From positions 5,968,727-6,032,726 of the forward strand of contig OY987245.1 in assembly GCA_963920765.1 (NCBI GenBank): a DNA stretch of 64,000 nt, given 5' to 3'. Made by a program: the position numbers and the translations under genes. This document shows positions 1 through 11,697 of the stretch, piece after piece. Positions within the stretch are counted from its first letter, which is position 1; each line of letters starts with the position of its first letter. Below the pieces are notes generated by a model. That model was not told the origin of the DNA. It saw only the letters and a list, made by a program, of their open reading frames with translations, and made no database searches. The DNA comes from Ulota crispa (taxonomy: Eukaryota > Streptophyta > Bryopsida > Orthotrichales > Orthotrichaceae).

Positions 1-233
1 CTATACTTTTCTTTTTATTTAATTCTATTATTAGTTACACAAAGTGTTATGTGTAGCAATCTTTGTTTACACAACAATGAAGATGTACTCCCATCAACTC
101 CTATTCCCCCTCCATAGCTTCTCATTCTTCATAAGAGTCCCATGGTTGGAGAAGGTGTGACTAACCTATGATATTTAAGGGGTCCACGACTTCTTATTCT
201 TCATAGAAGTTCCATTGTTGGAGAAGGTGTGAC
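1..233. repeat. AT-rich flank with a ~48 bp direct repeat
   Basis: No gene is seen. A block around 118-165 recurs at about 190-236 with a period near 72 bp; both contain CTTCATA and GTTGGAGAAGGTGTGACTAA. The copies differ at several bases, so the duplication is not recent. Confidence 0.55.
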
Positions 234-552
234 TAAGGTAGGAACACCCATAATCGTTAGTGTCCCCATAACTGTCACCTCTAAAGTCTTGGAAAATCTC
301 TAAAAGTAAATAGATGTAGTTACAAGAATGTACAACATGTGAACATGAAATCTTAATGTTGACTATGGGTGCAATGGCAGTTTTCTCTTTAAAAATTCAC
401 AACTTATTCTCACAATATCCGAATAATACATTTGAAAGTGCAAAACTCATTTTTTTCTGTTCCTAATAGGATCCTATAATTTGATTGATGATTATTAATA
501 GCCATCATGTTCAAAACACTTAGTTTGACGCTTACGGGTGCTCCTACCTTAC
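234..552. mobile_element. Inverted-repeat MITE, family K (copy 1)
   Basis: The left end reads AGGTAGGAACACCCATAA and the right end GGGTGCTCCTACCTT, its complement with few changes. A related element lies at 59,978-60,440 and shares the inner CGTTAGTGTCC next to the left end. There is no coding capacity. It ends just upstream of the WRKY promoter region. Confidence 0.55.
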
Positions 553-775
553 ACCTAATGATATTCAGGGGGGGGAGTAAAATAATAATAGAAGGGCCCC
601 AATAGAATAAGAGAAAAAAACGGTACCAAAGTGGGGGGCGTGGTAAGAAAGAGAATGCGTGGAAGAAGCAACGTGGAGTCGGGGTGGGCGGCTGCCAAAG
701 GTTGACTGGATCCTCCTCCTCGCTCCTCCGCCCGGTTCTCCGCTCCCCGCTCCCCGCTCCCCTCCCCACTCCCCG

Positions 776-830
776 CCTTCCTCTCTCCTCTCTCTCTCTC
801 TCTCTCTCGCTCTCTCGCTTCCCCTTGTCT
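776..830 (+). repeat. CT-rich microsatellite in the WRKY leader/promoter
   Basis: About 55 bases are nearly pure pyrimidine, with a (CT)n core around 791-810. Pyrimidine patches of this kind are common near plant transcription starts. It also creates spurious Ser/Leu and Arg/Glu open frames on both strands. Confidence 0.8.
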
Positions 831-1755
831 TGTCTGTTTTCTCCAGACCAACAAAACTCCTACTCCAACGCCCCGGGTTGCCACAGAAATCACACACACA
901 CCAACACAACGCCACCATCTCACCCACCTCCTCCTTCAACCCCCTCTCAACCCCCCACAAATTCCTCCTTTCCTCCAAAACCTGCCATTGTGTCGGCGGC
1001 GTTTGCTGTTGATGTCGAGGTTGCGTGGATGGAGTGGAGGTGGCGCAGCGCCTTGTTGAGGTTTCATGTTCATGATTGATTCACCGTTGCGGTACAAGTG
1101 GTGGCGGAAAGTGATCAACGTTGGACTTTGCCCATAGATTGCTAGCCGCGGAGTAATTTTGTCTTTTCCCCCCTTCTCCCAGCAAGGTACAATTTTTCTA
1201 ATCTCTCGTTTTGTCGGTGCGTGTCTGCGTGCGCGCGCGTGTGTGTTTTTGTGCCACTAGCAGTGGAATTTCAGGGATGAGGAGAAAGGGAAAAGCGAGT
1301 CGCAATGAGTAACAGGAGGCGTCTCGAAAAGGACGCTTATGGGTTTTGAGTTTTAGGATCCGTTGGTGCAAGTTAGAGAGGGCTAAGTACGAAACACAAC
1401 GCGATTTCTGTTTTTGTAAATTTTAGTAAATATTATGCTTGTTTTGTGACCATCTCCTTCTTTGAATAATTCGAGCCACTGGAGGGAGGGAGGGGGTGCT
1501 CACCACGGAATTTCTGAATCTCTAGATGGGCAGGAAATGAATAGGCAAATGGGGTTATGTTTGGTGAACGGTGAACCAATTCGTTTGATGAATTGGCTGC
1601 GTGGTTGAATTCATGGAGGATTACTGGCGGGAGAGAATCTTGCTTATGTAGGGCAGTGTTTGCGTGATCACTGTGGGCCATCGATGCTTGCGTGAGTTCA
1701 AACTGTAGTGACACCGTGGTGTCGTTCTGGTGTAATAGGGATTGCGGAGCTGTCC

Positions 1756-1806
1756 ATGAAAGACGGGGGGCACCGAGAAGACGAAGAAGAAGAAGCAGAA
1801 GCGTGA
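1756..1806 (+). CDS. Upstream ORF (16 aa) in the WRKY leader
   Basis: An ATG at 1756 opens a 16-codon frame ending at TGA 1804-1806, 22 bases before the proposed WRKY start at 1829 and in another frame. The peptide is strongly acidic, with a DEEEEAEA end. The main ATG has T at -3, a weak context, so a short uORF just ahead could damp translation. Whether these bases are in the mature leader is unknown. Confidence 0.3.
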   Translation: MKDGGHREDEEEEAEA

Positions 1807-1828
1807 GGCAGCGTCGTCGTCGTTGTCT

Positions 1829-3046
1829 ATGACCACCCACCACGTCAACAAGGCGGACAGTCCCATGAACATAGCCTCGAGTTTCCTCAACGACCAAGAT
1901 TCGGAGAATGATACGAAGTCGTTCTCGCACCTGCTCGCAGGTGCCATGTCCCCGTCCGACGCCGCGACAGCCGTGACGCCCCCGACGACCTCGGGGGAGC
2001 CAGCATCCCCCATGGATGGCACCACCAACGCCGTCGGCTCCAATTCGCCCGTGCGCAGCTTTGCGGAGCGCCTGGCTGCGCGCGGAGCCGCGGCCAACAA
2101 CAACCACCACCACGCTGGCGGCGACGTCGAGCCGGCGTCGCGGCCGCCGCCCGCGAATGCTCGGTACAGCAACCTCCCGCCCCCGTCCAGTTTGCCGAAC
2201 CCCGGTGGCGGGTACTTGACCATCCCCGCTGGACTCAGCCCCACCACTCTGTTCGACGCGTCCCCCGTCATGCTCTCCAATGCCCAGGTACCAATCCCCG
2301 CCTTAAATCTCCCATGGCGCAAGGGTTTCGGAGTAGCAGGGGAGGCAAGTGATGTTCAACGCTGATTGCTTCCGGCGTTAGAATGGGATGATAGGAGAGG
2401 GAAATACTACTTTGACACCTCATCTTCTCTCCAAATGTCGAAGTTGGAGAAAGATGTGGTTGCAGAGTTGTATCTCCCTCTCCTATCGCTCTTCCCCATT
2501 CCAACGCAGGCAAGCGCTCCAACTTTGAGCATGATTTGCTTCCTCAACTACTCTGAAACTCCTTGTTTTTGTGGTGCTAGGTTGACAGTAGGTCGTTTGA
2601 CTTCATCCCTGCAGTCGGAGCCATCGCCAACCACGGGGACGTTCTCGCTGTCGTACTACAATGGCAGCGCGATGCGGATGCCGAATGGGAACTCCAAGGA
2701 CGGTGGCAGCGGCGCTGATCAGGGATTCGTGTTCAAGCCGTTCGGCGTCAAGACCGTGTCTCGCAACAACATCTCCCCGCTGGCAAATCTGGTACTGGCT
2801 TGCCCCCACAGATTGAATGAACTCTGGTCTAAGATGCTGAGTTTGTAGGTTAAACTCTGTTGCACAGGCTTGATCATCAATGGGAAAGGAAGTGCAGGAA
2901 GTGTATAGCATTCTAGTTTTTGATTGCCATGTTAGATTTGCTTCTGATTTGTGGGCGATGGTGGTATGCAGCCACAACACTTTGGGGGGATGACGCAGCA
3001 GCAAGCGCAGATGCTAGCGCGCATGCAAAGCCAGCAACAACAACAA

Positions 3047-3078
<32 letters not shown>

Positions 3079-4867
3079 ACAACAAAATTCTTCGTCGTCT
3101 GCCATGGCGACCTTGCAAGGCGGCTTAGGGGTTGCCGAGGCTCCGGAGACATCGCAAGATTCAGAACCAGAGCAGCAGCAGCAACATCAACCGCTGGCAC
3201 CGCCCATGGCGGTGCCGACGTTCATGGACAGGCCGTCGGAGGACGGATACAACTGGCGGAAGTACGGGCAGAAGCAAGTGAAGGGGAGCGAGTTCCCGCG
3301 TAGCTACTACAAGTGCACGCAAGCGAATTGTCCCATGAAGAAGAAGGTGGAGCGATCTCACGACGGGCAGGTCACGGAGATCGTGTACAAGGGGGATCAC
3401 AATCACGCCAAGCCGCAGCCCACGCGCCGCATGGCCATGAGCGGCGCGCATCTCCTGGCGGACAGCCTCTCTCGCGACGCGGACAGCAACGACGGCCGGC
3501 CCGACGCCTGGGGCATCACGCACCCCGCCGCGGGGGCGACGTCCGCGTCCGGGAGCGACGATGACGACGGGAGCAAGCTTTCCAACGAGGATGGCGACGA
3601 CGACGAGCACGACTCCAAGCGGAGGAAGCGGAGCGACAGCTCCAAGGACGTTTCCATGGCGCAACGAACGATTCGCGAACCCCGAGTCGTGGTGCAAACC
3701 ACGAGCGACGTGGATATTCTGGACGATGGCTACCGGTGGCGCAAGTACGGCCAGAAGGTCGTCAAAGGCAACCCACATCCACGGTAACGGCACTCTCAAC
3801 ATTCCCTCCTTCCCCTTTTCTTCTAGTTCCCCCAAACCCTAATAGGTCTTTTCTGAAACCCCTCGCCAACAGAGCCCACTGGCTTGCTTTGTTCAAGTAA
3901 CCCCTAAAGGATGTTGTTGTATTGAATACGCTCTCCTGTGTTGTATACGGATGGGGTATTTGGGTAGCACATGAATCTCATTGGAGCTGGCTAAGTCATT
4001 AACATACTACCGGTCAACTAGGAGTCTTTAAGGATTTTTTGGCCTTTGTCATAAAGCCATTTCTTCAAGTACTAAATGGTCCTCGTATGATTACAGACAA
4101 CACTTTTAGTAGGCAAAATCCTTTAGGGGCAGCATGATTTTTGCAACTCGTTTGTTTCACACCTTCGCAACTAAACGTGAATTCTCGAATCCCGTGTGTC
4201 TTCACCATCCAACATACCGTGTAGGTACCAGAATGTGATCTCAGAGAGTATGATGTTACAAGCTTGAAGTGTGTACTGTATTCTCGTGGTGTACCACGCT
4301 AGCTCACTCGCCTGTGGTGGCTGGCCTTGCAGGAGCTACTACAAGTGCACGAACGTGGGATGCCCAGTGCGCAAGCACGTCGAGCGCGCGTCCACCGACA
4401 TCAAAGCCGTGATCACCACGTACGAAGGCAAGCACAACCACGACGTGCCGGCCGCGCGTAACGGCGGTCACGACCTGGCGCCGCCGGTGCCCGCGCCGCC
4501 AACCGCGTCGGCGTTGCAAGACCCGGACTTGCAGCGCTTCGGCAGGCCGCCCATGGCGGGCAGCGGGTACGAGAATCTCCGCCCACCGCGAGAGAGCCTG
4601 CTCCCAGGCATGGCGCACCGGTTGGACCGCGTGCCGTTGCGCAAGGACGACGATGTGTACATCCCCATGAGCTTGTTGCCGTCTATGCGAGGTGATCCGA
4701 ACAGCAACAGCGGCGACCACAGCCAGCAAGTCCTGTCGCAGATGATGTCGCAACAGCAGCAGCAGCAGCCGAAGCAAGAGCAAGGCGATGGCTCCAGCTC
4801 TCGGAATCCTAACTCGTCCTTGTTCTCCCAAAGCCTGGCTCACGCAGCTGGCCTGGGCAGACGCTGA
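1829..4867 (+). CDS. Group I WRKY transcription factor (two WRKY domains)
   Basis: Coding exons are 1829-2287, 2615-2791, 2972-3783 and 4333-4867, all with GT-AG introns, giving 660 aa. Residues 1-212 hold the Ser/Pro-rich region typical of group I, with [16 protein letters not shown] and [12 protein letters not shown] sites there are MAPK targets in known members. A glutamine run follows. The N-terminal WRKY domain has WRKYGQK at 307 and a C-X4-C-X22-H-X1-H finger (C327, C332, H355, H357). A basic KRRKR at about 428-432 is a likely nuclear signal. The C-terminal domain has WRKYGQK at 468 and C-X4-C-X23-H-X1-H (C488, C493, H517, H519). Intron 3 splits the codon for R483 in NPHPR|SYYKC, the conserved C-terminal WRKY intron site, which strongly supports the model. 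The tail is rich in P and Q. The protein should bind W-box DNA (TTGACY) in the nucleus. ATG 1829 is the first in frame after the stop at 1757. The exact orthologue is not assignable. Confidence 0.93.
3029..3087 (+). repeat. CAA/CAG repeat encoding polyglutamine in WRKY exon 3
   Basis: A run of mixed CAA and CAG codons encodes about 18 uninterrupted glutamines between the SP-rich region and the first WRKY domain. Codon mixing suggests a moderately stable tract. Such runs are common in plant activation regions and vary in length between alleles. Confidence 0.85.
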
Positions 4868-5852
4868 CGATCGATCACCCTGTCCGGGCGTGTCCCAGCG
4901 TGTCCCAGCGCGTCCGTGGCGTGTCCCCAGCTTATCCTGGCGTGTCCTGGCAGGTCAGAGCTTTGCGGTGTCGAAATTTCCTTTGTTTTCCTGTCCGGAT
5001 TTAGCTACGGAGAATTTTCAAAGAGAACTGCCTTGGTTTCGGCACTGAGGTTTTGGCACTGGAAGCTCGCAGCACTGGTGACGCTTTTGAGCTCTGTTGT
5101 GCGTATTCTCTCGTAGAGCGTTTTGTGATATTATTACTAATTTGTACAGTTGTAGTGCCTGCCTTTAGCTTTAGGTTGACTCAGAAATTTTTGGACTTTT
5201 GGATTATGTGAGGACATGTGTGTCATGTGTGTCCTTGCGGGATTGGTTACGTCGGGGTTCCCACACCGTGAATTCGGTTGAGAGTTTTTAAACGCGAGTG
5301 ATTAGTGGCCTGGTTTCGTAACTGACCTGTGCTTGGCAGTGAGTGACGATGATTGCACAACAGCGACGCCCCTCTCTAGCCTTGTATTTTCTTTCTTTAT
5401 GGAGAATGCTCCCATACTCGGTCTGGATTTGAATCGCTAGCAATTTGGTGGTGCTTGTTTTTGTGGACTTGCACTGAGATTAGTTCTTTGTTGTTAGACT
5501 TTGTCGGTAGATTTTAACGGGATTTTAACGTACCAAAGTACGTCTTATTTGGGTATACTATGTAAAAGTTAGTAGACTTGACAAAGTTTTCTTAGTAGGT
5601 AAGGATTTAGTATGTAAACGTTAGTAGGATTCACGGTCTTGTTGGTAGGTAATGTACAATCCATTGAAGATCTCATGTTTTGATGAAGTGAATCTTCATA
5701 ATTGATATGTAATTTAAGATTTAGGATGTTAAATTTGCTGGTGTTTAAGCAAAATTCCATGTTGCATTGGAATTGGCCATGGTGACGAGTGTTTTCAATT
5801 TTCAAAATTTGAGTGCTTTTTACAAGAAACTTGTAGGAACATCATTTCCAAC
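4868..5852 (+). other. WRKY 3' UTR and downstream spacer
   Basis: After the stop, 4881-4955 holds a degenerate array of 10-base units based on GTGTCCCAGC. The following several hundred bases are single-copy and moderately AT-rich. TTTGTACAGTTG near 5141-5152 resembles plant far-upstream poly(A) signals, but no cleavage site can be fixed. No second gene is seen. Confidence 0.4.
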
Positions 5853-5931
5853 TTAACCCATAAGCGCTCAAGCGGACCGTTTTGGTCCGCATTCCCGTGT
5901 TTTTTAGAAACCCTGGGCGCTCAGGGGTTAA
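5853..5931. mobile_element. TTAA-bounded micro-element T1 (79 bp)
   Basis: TTAA at both ends encloses imperfect inverted ends, CCCATAAGCGCTCA on the left and GGGCGCTCAGGGG on the right. An inner palindrome, GCGGACCGTTTTGGTCCGC, lies between them. It is far too short to code and looks like a minimal non-autonomous element of the TTAA community. Confidence 0.55.
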
Positions 5932-6697
5932 TATTCTATTGTTTTCTAGCACAGCATGGCTCTTTAACCATTTTTGTTTTCGGAGTCCTCTTGTTCCAAT
6001 GCTGCATGGAAGTTGCCCTTAGTAAAATGGAATTCTCTTACCTTGAGCTTTTACATCAAATTTTCAAATTTTTTATCGATTTGTTGTGTTACATAATGAA
6101 GCTACCAATTGTAGCATTTTTAATGTCAAGTTCAATATTCAAACCAATTGTTTTGTCATTTTTTCATTGTGAAAATATTTTCTATCCGTAATCCTTCTCA
6201 TTCTAAACTTTGGTATCAATTAAAACATGCAAAAATGAAACTCTTAACCCACAGGGTCGTGTACCCACGGTGACCCACCCTGACACTTAAGGGTTAAAGG
6301 TGAACTTCCGTAACGATGTAGAAATAGGAAAGTTCAAAAATGAGAAACCTTTTTATATTCTGACTAATTTGTCATTTCTAAACTTTCCAAATCTGAGCCC
6401 GTATCAGAATTAAAAGCTCCATGCAATTTTGCTACTACAGCTTTTCAGTTTTCTAAGCTTGCGTAACTTTTCAGGAGTTCGGCTGGTTGGCTCCGTAGCA
6501 AGTAGGACCTACTTATCTACTTTAAATCAAAACACCTTTAATCAGGATATTTCTGTTCATTCGGTGGTCCGAAATCTGACTAAACGTGCTCGCCAACCAT
6601 GAATGCTAATTTGACACGTTCTTGCATACGTCTCAAGTTTTCTTTGGTTGAAAGAAAGAGAGTTGTAGTCAATAACGTGGTATTTAATGCAAACCCT
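5932..6697. other. AT-rich spacer around T2
   Basis: Apart from T2, no coding region, RNA gene or clear repeat is recognised. The small open frames here have no recognisable domains. Confidence 0.4.
6244..6297. mobile_element. TTAA-bounded micro-element T2 (54 bp)
   Basis: TTAACCCACAGGG at the left and CTTAAGGGTTAA at the right. The interior GTGTACCCACGGTGACCC resembles the interior of the 94 bp element at 32,146-32,239, so the two are probably related, this one being shorter. Confidence 0.5.
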
Positions 6698-8165
6698 TTA
6701 ACCTTTAAAGGACTTAGCCTGCCGGTGCGACCAATAGAATATAGGGAAAATATCAAAAATGACCCTGACAATTGGTCATATTTCAAAAGTAACTCTCACA
6801 AATCCAAAATATCAAAAATAGGCCTCATCATCAGCCTTTAAATCTTGTTTTTTCTTTGATCTTGTGACATGCACCCAACATTGCGAGGAGGTAAGGAAAA
6901 ATTGGATAGAACCAATGTAAAGCACACATTCATCCATATAATGTACTAATATTAGTATCTTTCATCCATATTATGGCAAATTTGGTGCACACTTGGGCAT
7001 GCACATGGTGAATTCATCCAATTTCTCAACCAAAATTTCTAGTGTTATGGTTGCTAGGCACAAACTTAGGTAAGATTTTGGCAAAAATTTGTGAAGAATT
7101 TAAATGCTGCTCATCATATATCAAAAGTAGGCCTTGCAACTAAGGTGACCACAATTTTGTGCATTTTTATTTATGGGAATTAATATATGTACATGGGGGG
7201 TACATTTTAGATATAAACCATCAAAAAGTTGAATTTGGGGAATTTGAATTCTAATTTGGATTTAGATGTCTAGATATAGCCTTGAAGCACAATGAAGGTT
7301 ACAATTGAACATGCAATGCCCAATGGAAAAGTTTAGCTTTTTCTTACAAGCAAGGGTAAAACTAATGATTTGCCCCCTAGCAAAGCTTTTCCATTGGGCA
7401 TTGTTCAATTGTAACCTTTGTTGTGCTTCAAGGCTATGTCTGGATATCTAAATCCAAATTAGAATTCAAATTCCCCAAATTCAACTTTTTGATGGTTTAT
7501 ATCTAAAATGTACCCCCCATGTACATATATTAATTCCCATAAATAAAAATGCACAAAATTGTGGTCACCTTAGTTGCAAGGCCTACTTTTGATATATGAT
7601 GAGCAGCATTTAAATTCTTCACAAATTTTTGCCAAAATCTTACCTAAGTTTGTGCCTAGCAACCATAACACTAGAAATTTTGGTTGAGAAATTGGATGAA
7701 TTCACCATGTGCATGCCCAAGTGTGCACCAAATTTGCCATAATATGGATGAAAGATACTAATATTAGTACATTATATGGATGAATGTGTGCTTTACATTG
7801 GTTCTATCCAATTTTTCCTTACCTCCTCGCAATGTTGGGTGCATGTCACAAGATCAGGGAAAAAACAAAATTTGAAGGCTGATGATGAGGCCTATTTTTG
7901 ATATTTTGGATTTGTGAGAGTTACTTTTGAAATACGGCCAATTGTCAGGGTCATTTTTGATATTTTCCCTAGAATAAAAGGTGTTTTTCTTGTATTTGGA
8001 CTAGATTCACACCTTTAATACACTTGAAATCAACAAAGAAGTTGGAGAATAGATCAAAGCCGTTTTTGTGAGCTACTAGAGATCTCAAATTAAAACTTTT
8101 TTTGGTAGCAAATGCCAATTATATGGCAGCTTATATACTATGCCCTATGGTCCTTTAAGGGTTAA
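6698..8165. mobile_element. TTAA-bounded element T3, interrupted by a 1.23 kb foldback
   Basis: Outer ends are TTAACCTTTAAAGGAC (6698) and GTCCTTTAAGGGTTAA (to 8165). The outer parts (6698-6742 and 7971-8165) match the uninterrupted 232 bp element at 61,393-61,624, sharing AGATTCACACCTTTA and TCAACAAAGAAGTTGGAGA. This proves that the middle is a later insertion. Confidence 0.75.
6743..7970. mobile_element. Foldback element (family J) nested in T3
   Basis: Two arms of roughly 600 bp are near-perfect inverted copies around a short loop near 7340-7380. Ends are AGGGAAAATATC and GATATTTTCCCT. The flanks carry a short direct repeat, AGAATA, consistent with a target duplication, and the homologue at 61,393 lacks the insert. 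The inner ~390 bp (about 7166-7555) resembles the separate MITE at 13,861-14,275, suggesting composite build-up. It is non-coding, and its transcript would fold into a long hairpin. Confidence 0.75.
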
Positions 8166-8237
8166 TGAACTAAAAAGGTATTTTATATAGGTGTTCACGA
8201 TTTGAAAGAGTAACATTTTGGAGTAAGTTCTTTAACG

Positions 8238-8558
8238 CAGAAGAGCATCTTCACCCTTATTGATTGTCAAATTTGATGCTTTAGAAGTTTACATTTATTT
8301 TGGAAGAGTCCTCAAATTTTTTATTCTCCATCCTTGCTCATCAAATTTATCACATAAAAAGTTAAGTGATCAATCACCAAGTGAAATATAGGATAAAACT
8401 CACTAAACTTAAGATGAATAATGTTTACAAGGATCATTGCTTGACATGCTAAAATTGAGTATCATGAAAATATTTTCAGGATTCCTAACTCCTAAACACT
8501 TGTCATCCAAATATGGCAAGTGTCAAATTCGTAGTGCGTAAGGTTAGAGATGCTCTAA
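8238..8558. mobile_element. GAGCATCT-type MITE (family M, copy 1)
   Basis: The left end AAGAGCATCTTCACCCTTA pairs with the right end TAAGGTTAGAGATGCTCT. Interior words CAAATTTGATGCT and GTCAAATTCGTAGTGC also pair loosely. Ends of the GAGCATCTCC type are common in plant MITEs. There is no coding capacity. Confidence 0.55.
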
Positions 8559-9551
8559 CGTGTAGATGTCACTGAGGTTGCCTATTTTACTTAGAATTTC
8601 GTTGTTGTGTTTCAAAATGTAATTTTGAAAAAGAAATACATGATGGTGACTTTTGAACTAATTTTTAAATCATGATATTTAGATAATATTCATATAGTTG
8701 GACACATCATCGTACTGATCTATATTTGCTGGTAGAATGTAAATTTGAACTTTAAAATTCTTCCCAGTGTTGATTGAAAACTGAATATTAGTAGTATTTA
8801 CGAGGTTTTCTGGCTAATCTCAAAACATATAATTCCAACTTCTTTAAAAAAATCTGAAAACGGGATTTAAGCATGGATCAATCTTTCTTCATGAACAACC
8901 ATAGCAAAATATGGAACTTCGTAGAGTTAGAGGTCTCCTTACCAAAAAAAGGAAGAAGAAAAGAGAGGTACTACTGTAAGCAAACAATAAGTTTGCCCAA
9001 AGGTATTTCAAAAATAGGAGACATAATTATTGGACATATTCTTTTATCAAACCTTTTTACAAATGAAAGCAAAGGATTTAAAAAAAAAGATTCAATGGGG
9101 TGAACTAGATACAGGTAGTTTACCCTACCCTATTATCACTGGGCCTTAATTCAAATATGAATTGCAAAAGCTACAAATACAATACACCAAACGTCATGAT
9201 TATGGTATCATAATTTACTCAAGATTTTGTATCAAGTTTCAAAATTTTAAATGAGTGCAGTATGTGTAAGTTATCAAGGTTTCAGTAGGGTAAGGTCAAG
9301 GTTAAGCTCAAATTGAAATTGCCCTATTATCATTTCCTTAGAGATTTTTGTTGTCATACATGATCATGTTTTGTCATTTTCATTTTTGGCCTTCTTCTTC
9401 ATTTTCTTGACTTTTGTGATCATCTATAAGTGCTAACTAAGTTGACTAATTTTAGTTGTTTTTGGTATTTTGCAATTGACATTGCTATAGCTAAGGCATT
9501 GGGGCAATAAATTGTATGTTTAACTAACGTCTTTGTGGCTAATAAGCTATA
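8559..9551. other. AT-rich spacer, no recognisable feature
   Basis: A 76-codon open frame at 8873-9103 lacks any known domain and has the base composition of its surroundings. No RNA gene or repeat end is recognised. Confidence 0.4.
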
Positions 9552-9800
9552 AACAATATTCATTAAATTGGGAAAAAACTTACATAGTGGGACTTTTGGA
9601 TTTTACATTTTAAAGAATTTTTAGGTGATTGAGAGTGAATATTATGATGATTTCTTCAAGACTTTACATCAATGATGAAATATCTTATAGGAATTGTCAA
9701 AAAAACTCACTTCAAATCATTAAACATCCTCACAAATGCAAAACCTAGTATTCCCAAAATTTGTTTTGGGAAAGTATTTTTCCCAGTTTAATGAAAAACG
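9552..9800. mobile_element. Family F MITE, copy F1
   Basis: Left end ACAATATTCATTAAATTGGG and right end CCCAGTTTAATGAA. The interior shares TTTACATCAATGATGAAAT and CTCACAAATGCAAAA with copies at 17,479 and 40,395. Its site homologous to the TTAA used in copy F7 reads TCAA. Confidence 0.65.
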
Positions 9801-11697
9801 CGTTTGTATCTTTAGCAAGTATTGGTCAAATGGAAAATAAATTGCATTCTAAAGTAAAGAACTATGAGCTCAACTATGAGACCTTTCTTGTAGTACATGT
9901 AAGCCCAAATTTGAAACTAAACATGAAAAGATATGAATTTTTGAAAATAAAGAAGTGAGAATAAGGACTAAGTAATAATAGGGTAAACTACTTGTAGAGT
10001 TATCCTAAAAGTACCCATAAACTAGGATTACATAACCTCTATTTCACACCAAAAGAAGGACAATTTTCAAAAAATATTTTTAGTCTCATTTTAAATATTG
10101 AACCAAAACCAAACTACCATAGAAGAGTTCATGAGTTGAGTTTTGTTCCAAGTTTTCCAAGGCCAAATTAGTGCATTGGCACCCTTTTGGAGGGATGTAA
10201 TCTTGATACACCATTTTCATCATATAAATTTTGCAATGCTCACTTTTAATTATTTTAACCCCAAGCACCTAAAGTTGTTTTAGGGTTTAGGAGAAAATGA
10301 GGGTTTAATGATCACTAGAGCTTGGAAATTTACATCCAAAAAAAGTGACCGTAGCATTTGAAAAAAACTACCTTCTTTGTTGATGGGGACCAGCCACAAC
10401 TGTTTTCATCATATAAATCAAGAGAAAAAGTGAGATCAAGTTAAGATCCCAACGACAGGATCTCGTTGCTGAGGCGCTTAAGGGTTAGAAAAATAAAACA
10501 CAAGATGACCATAGATGCCAAATAAAATCCAAATTCTGAGATAACTCTCATGTTTTGGTGATTCTAACCCTTGGATGCGATGAAGATATTGTTCACGTAT
10601 TTCAATGAGAGAGGTATTATTGCAAAAGTGAGGTATCTTGGAGCCACAAGCTTGCTCACCTTTTTAATACACCATTATTCTATTGCATGCCACAAAGCAG
10701 CAGCAGCACGAAGATATGCAAATATATTGTTTAATTTGCAGCCATGACTATGAGTGGCCAGATCCAAAAAAAAGAATAGAAAGTCAGCATAATGAGATGG
10801 CAAAAACCCATTTGATTTTTAAATTTTAGAACCGGCAGATTTATAATTAAAAAAGGTACAATTGTAGTATAAATATAGGCAAATTTTGGTGCCTGTATGT
10901 GAAAAAGTTGTTTAAAAATTCGTTGAAAAAACGAGTTGTAAATGGAAAATTATGTTGGGTTTTATCTAGTGAACTTCAAACTTTTCTCAGACATTGATTT
11001 GCAGGAATTTTTGCTTATTTGTAATTTCGCTTTCCAACATTAATTGTGAGGTAGTGAGATTGGCTTTCAATACACGTACACCTTGTTTGCGGAAATTTAC
11101 AAACGAGGACACAAAGTTGAACATTTGTTACAAATACGGGCACATTATAATGTTGCTTTTGCTTATTACTTTGTTAGGCTGTTGAGTGTTGACCATATAA
11201 AATATTTGCTTGGGGGCCATGGGAAAAGAAAAGTGTGGCGGATCAAGTGCAAAGTGCAAGGTGTGGCAAGCAAGGTGAACTTATTTGTGAGGGATTTTTG
11301 GGAGTCTCAAAGATTGGCTGTTATGAATAGCAATGCTTAGCAATGAGGAACTAGGTATTTGATATTAGTAAATTTGGGGGTGTTCCCTGTTTGTATTGTT
11401 TTCAGATTGTGCTACTGTTTGCTAGTTTTATAAAACAAATTAATGTAAAAATTGAAGGATTTATCACATAGTAAAGTGCCATAGACCTCATAAACACCAT
11501 AGAAGAATTAGAATAGTTCTAGTCTAAAGACAAGCATGATTGAAGTTAGTTTGTTGTTGATATTTGTGTTAACTGCAACATGTGCAAAAGTACCACAATA
11601 GACATCAAGCAACGTCATCATTAGTGTTAGTTAAAAAACACATAAGAGTATCATGTTAGCATCTCAAGTTTTCCTTCTTGAAATTGTAAACCTACTT
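9801..11697. other. AT-rich spacer around T26
   Basis: Beyond T26, no gene, RNA or clear repeat is recognised. An 85-codon frame at 11,083-11,340 has no recognisable domain. Confidence 0.35.
10255..10488. mobile_element. TTAA-bounded element T26 (234 bp)
   Basis: TTAACCCCAAGCACCT at the left and AGGCGCTTAAGGGTTAG at the right are complementary apart from a few bases; the right target has decayed to TTAG. The interior is AT-rich and non-coding. Confidence 0.45.

Larger units (their letters stand above)
560..1828 (+). promoter_or_regulatory. Promoter and 5' leader region of the WRKY gene
   Basis: This stretch is much richer in C and G than the DNA to its left and holds no convincing coding frame; the open frames are compositional. 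It includes a CT-rich tract, a W-box core TTGACT at 702-707 that could allow WRKY autoregulation, and a GT/GC-rich run near 1220-1247. An AAG|GTAC donor-like site at about 1186/1187 could start a 5' leader intron ending near 1738, but this is only a possibility. No TATA box stands out, and the transcription start cannot be fixed from sequence. Confidence 0.45.

Noticed and set aside
410..1012. Overlapping 117-137 codon open frames on both strands upstream of the WRKY gene
   Set aside because: They arise from the CT-rich microsatellite and C-rich leader, overlap each other in several frames and show no domain.
3161..4843. Long minus-strand open frames under the WRKY exons
   Set aside because: These are shadows of GC-rich coding exons. 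The plus strand carries the WRKY domains with correct splice sites.
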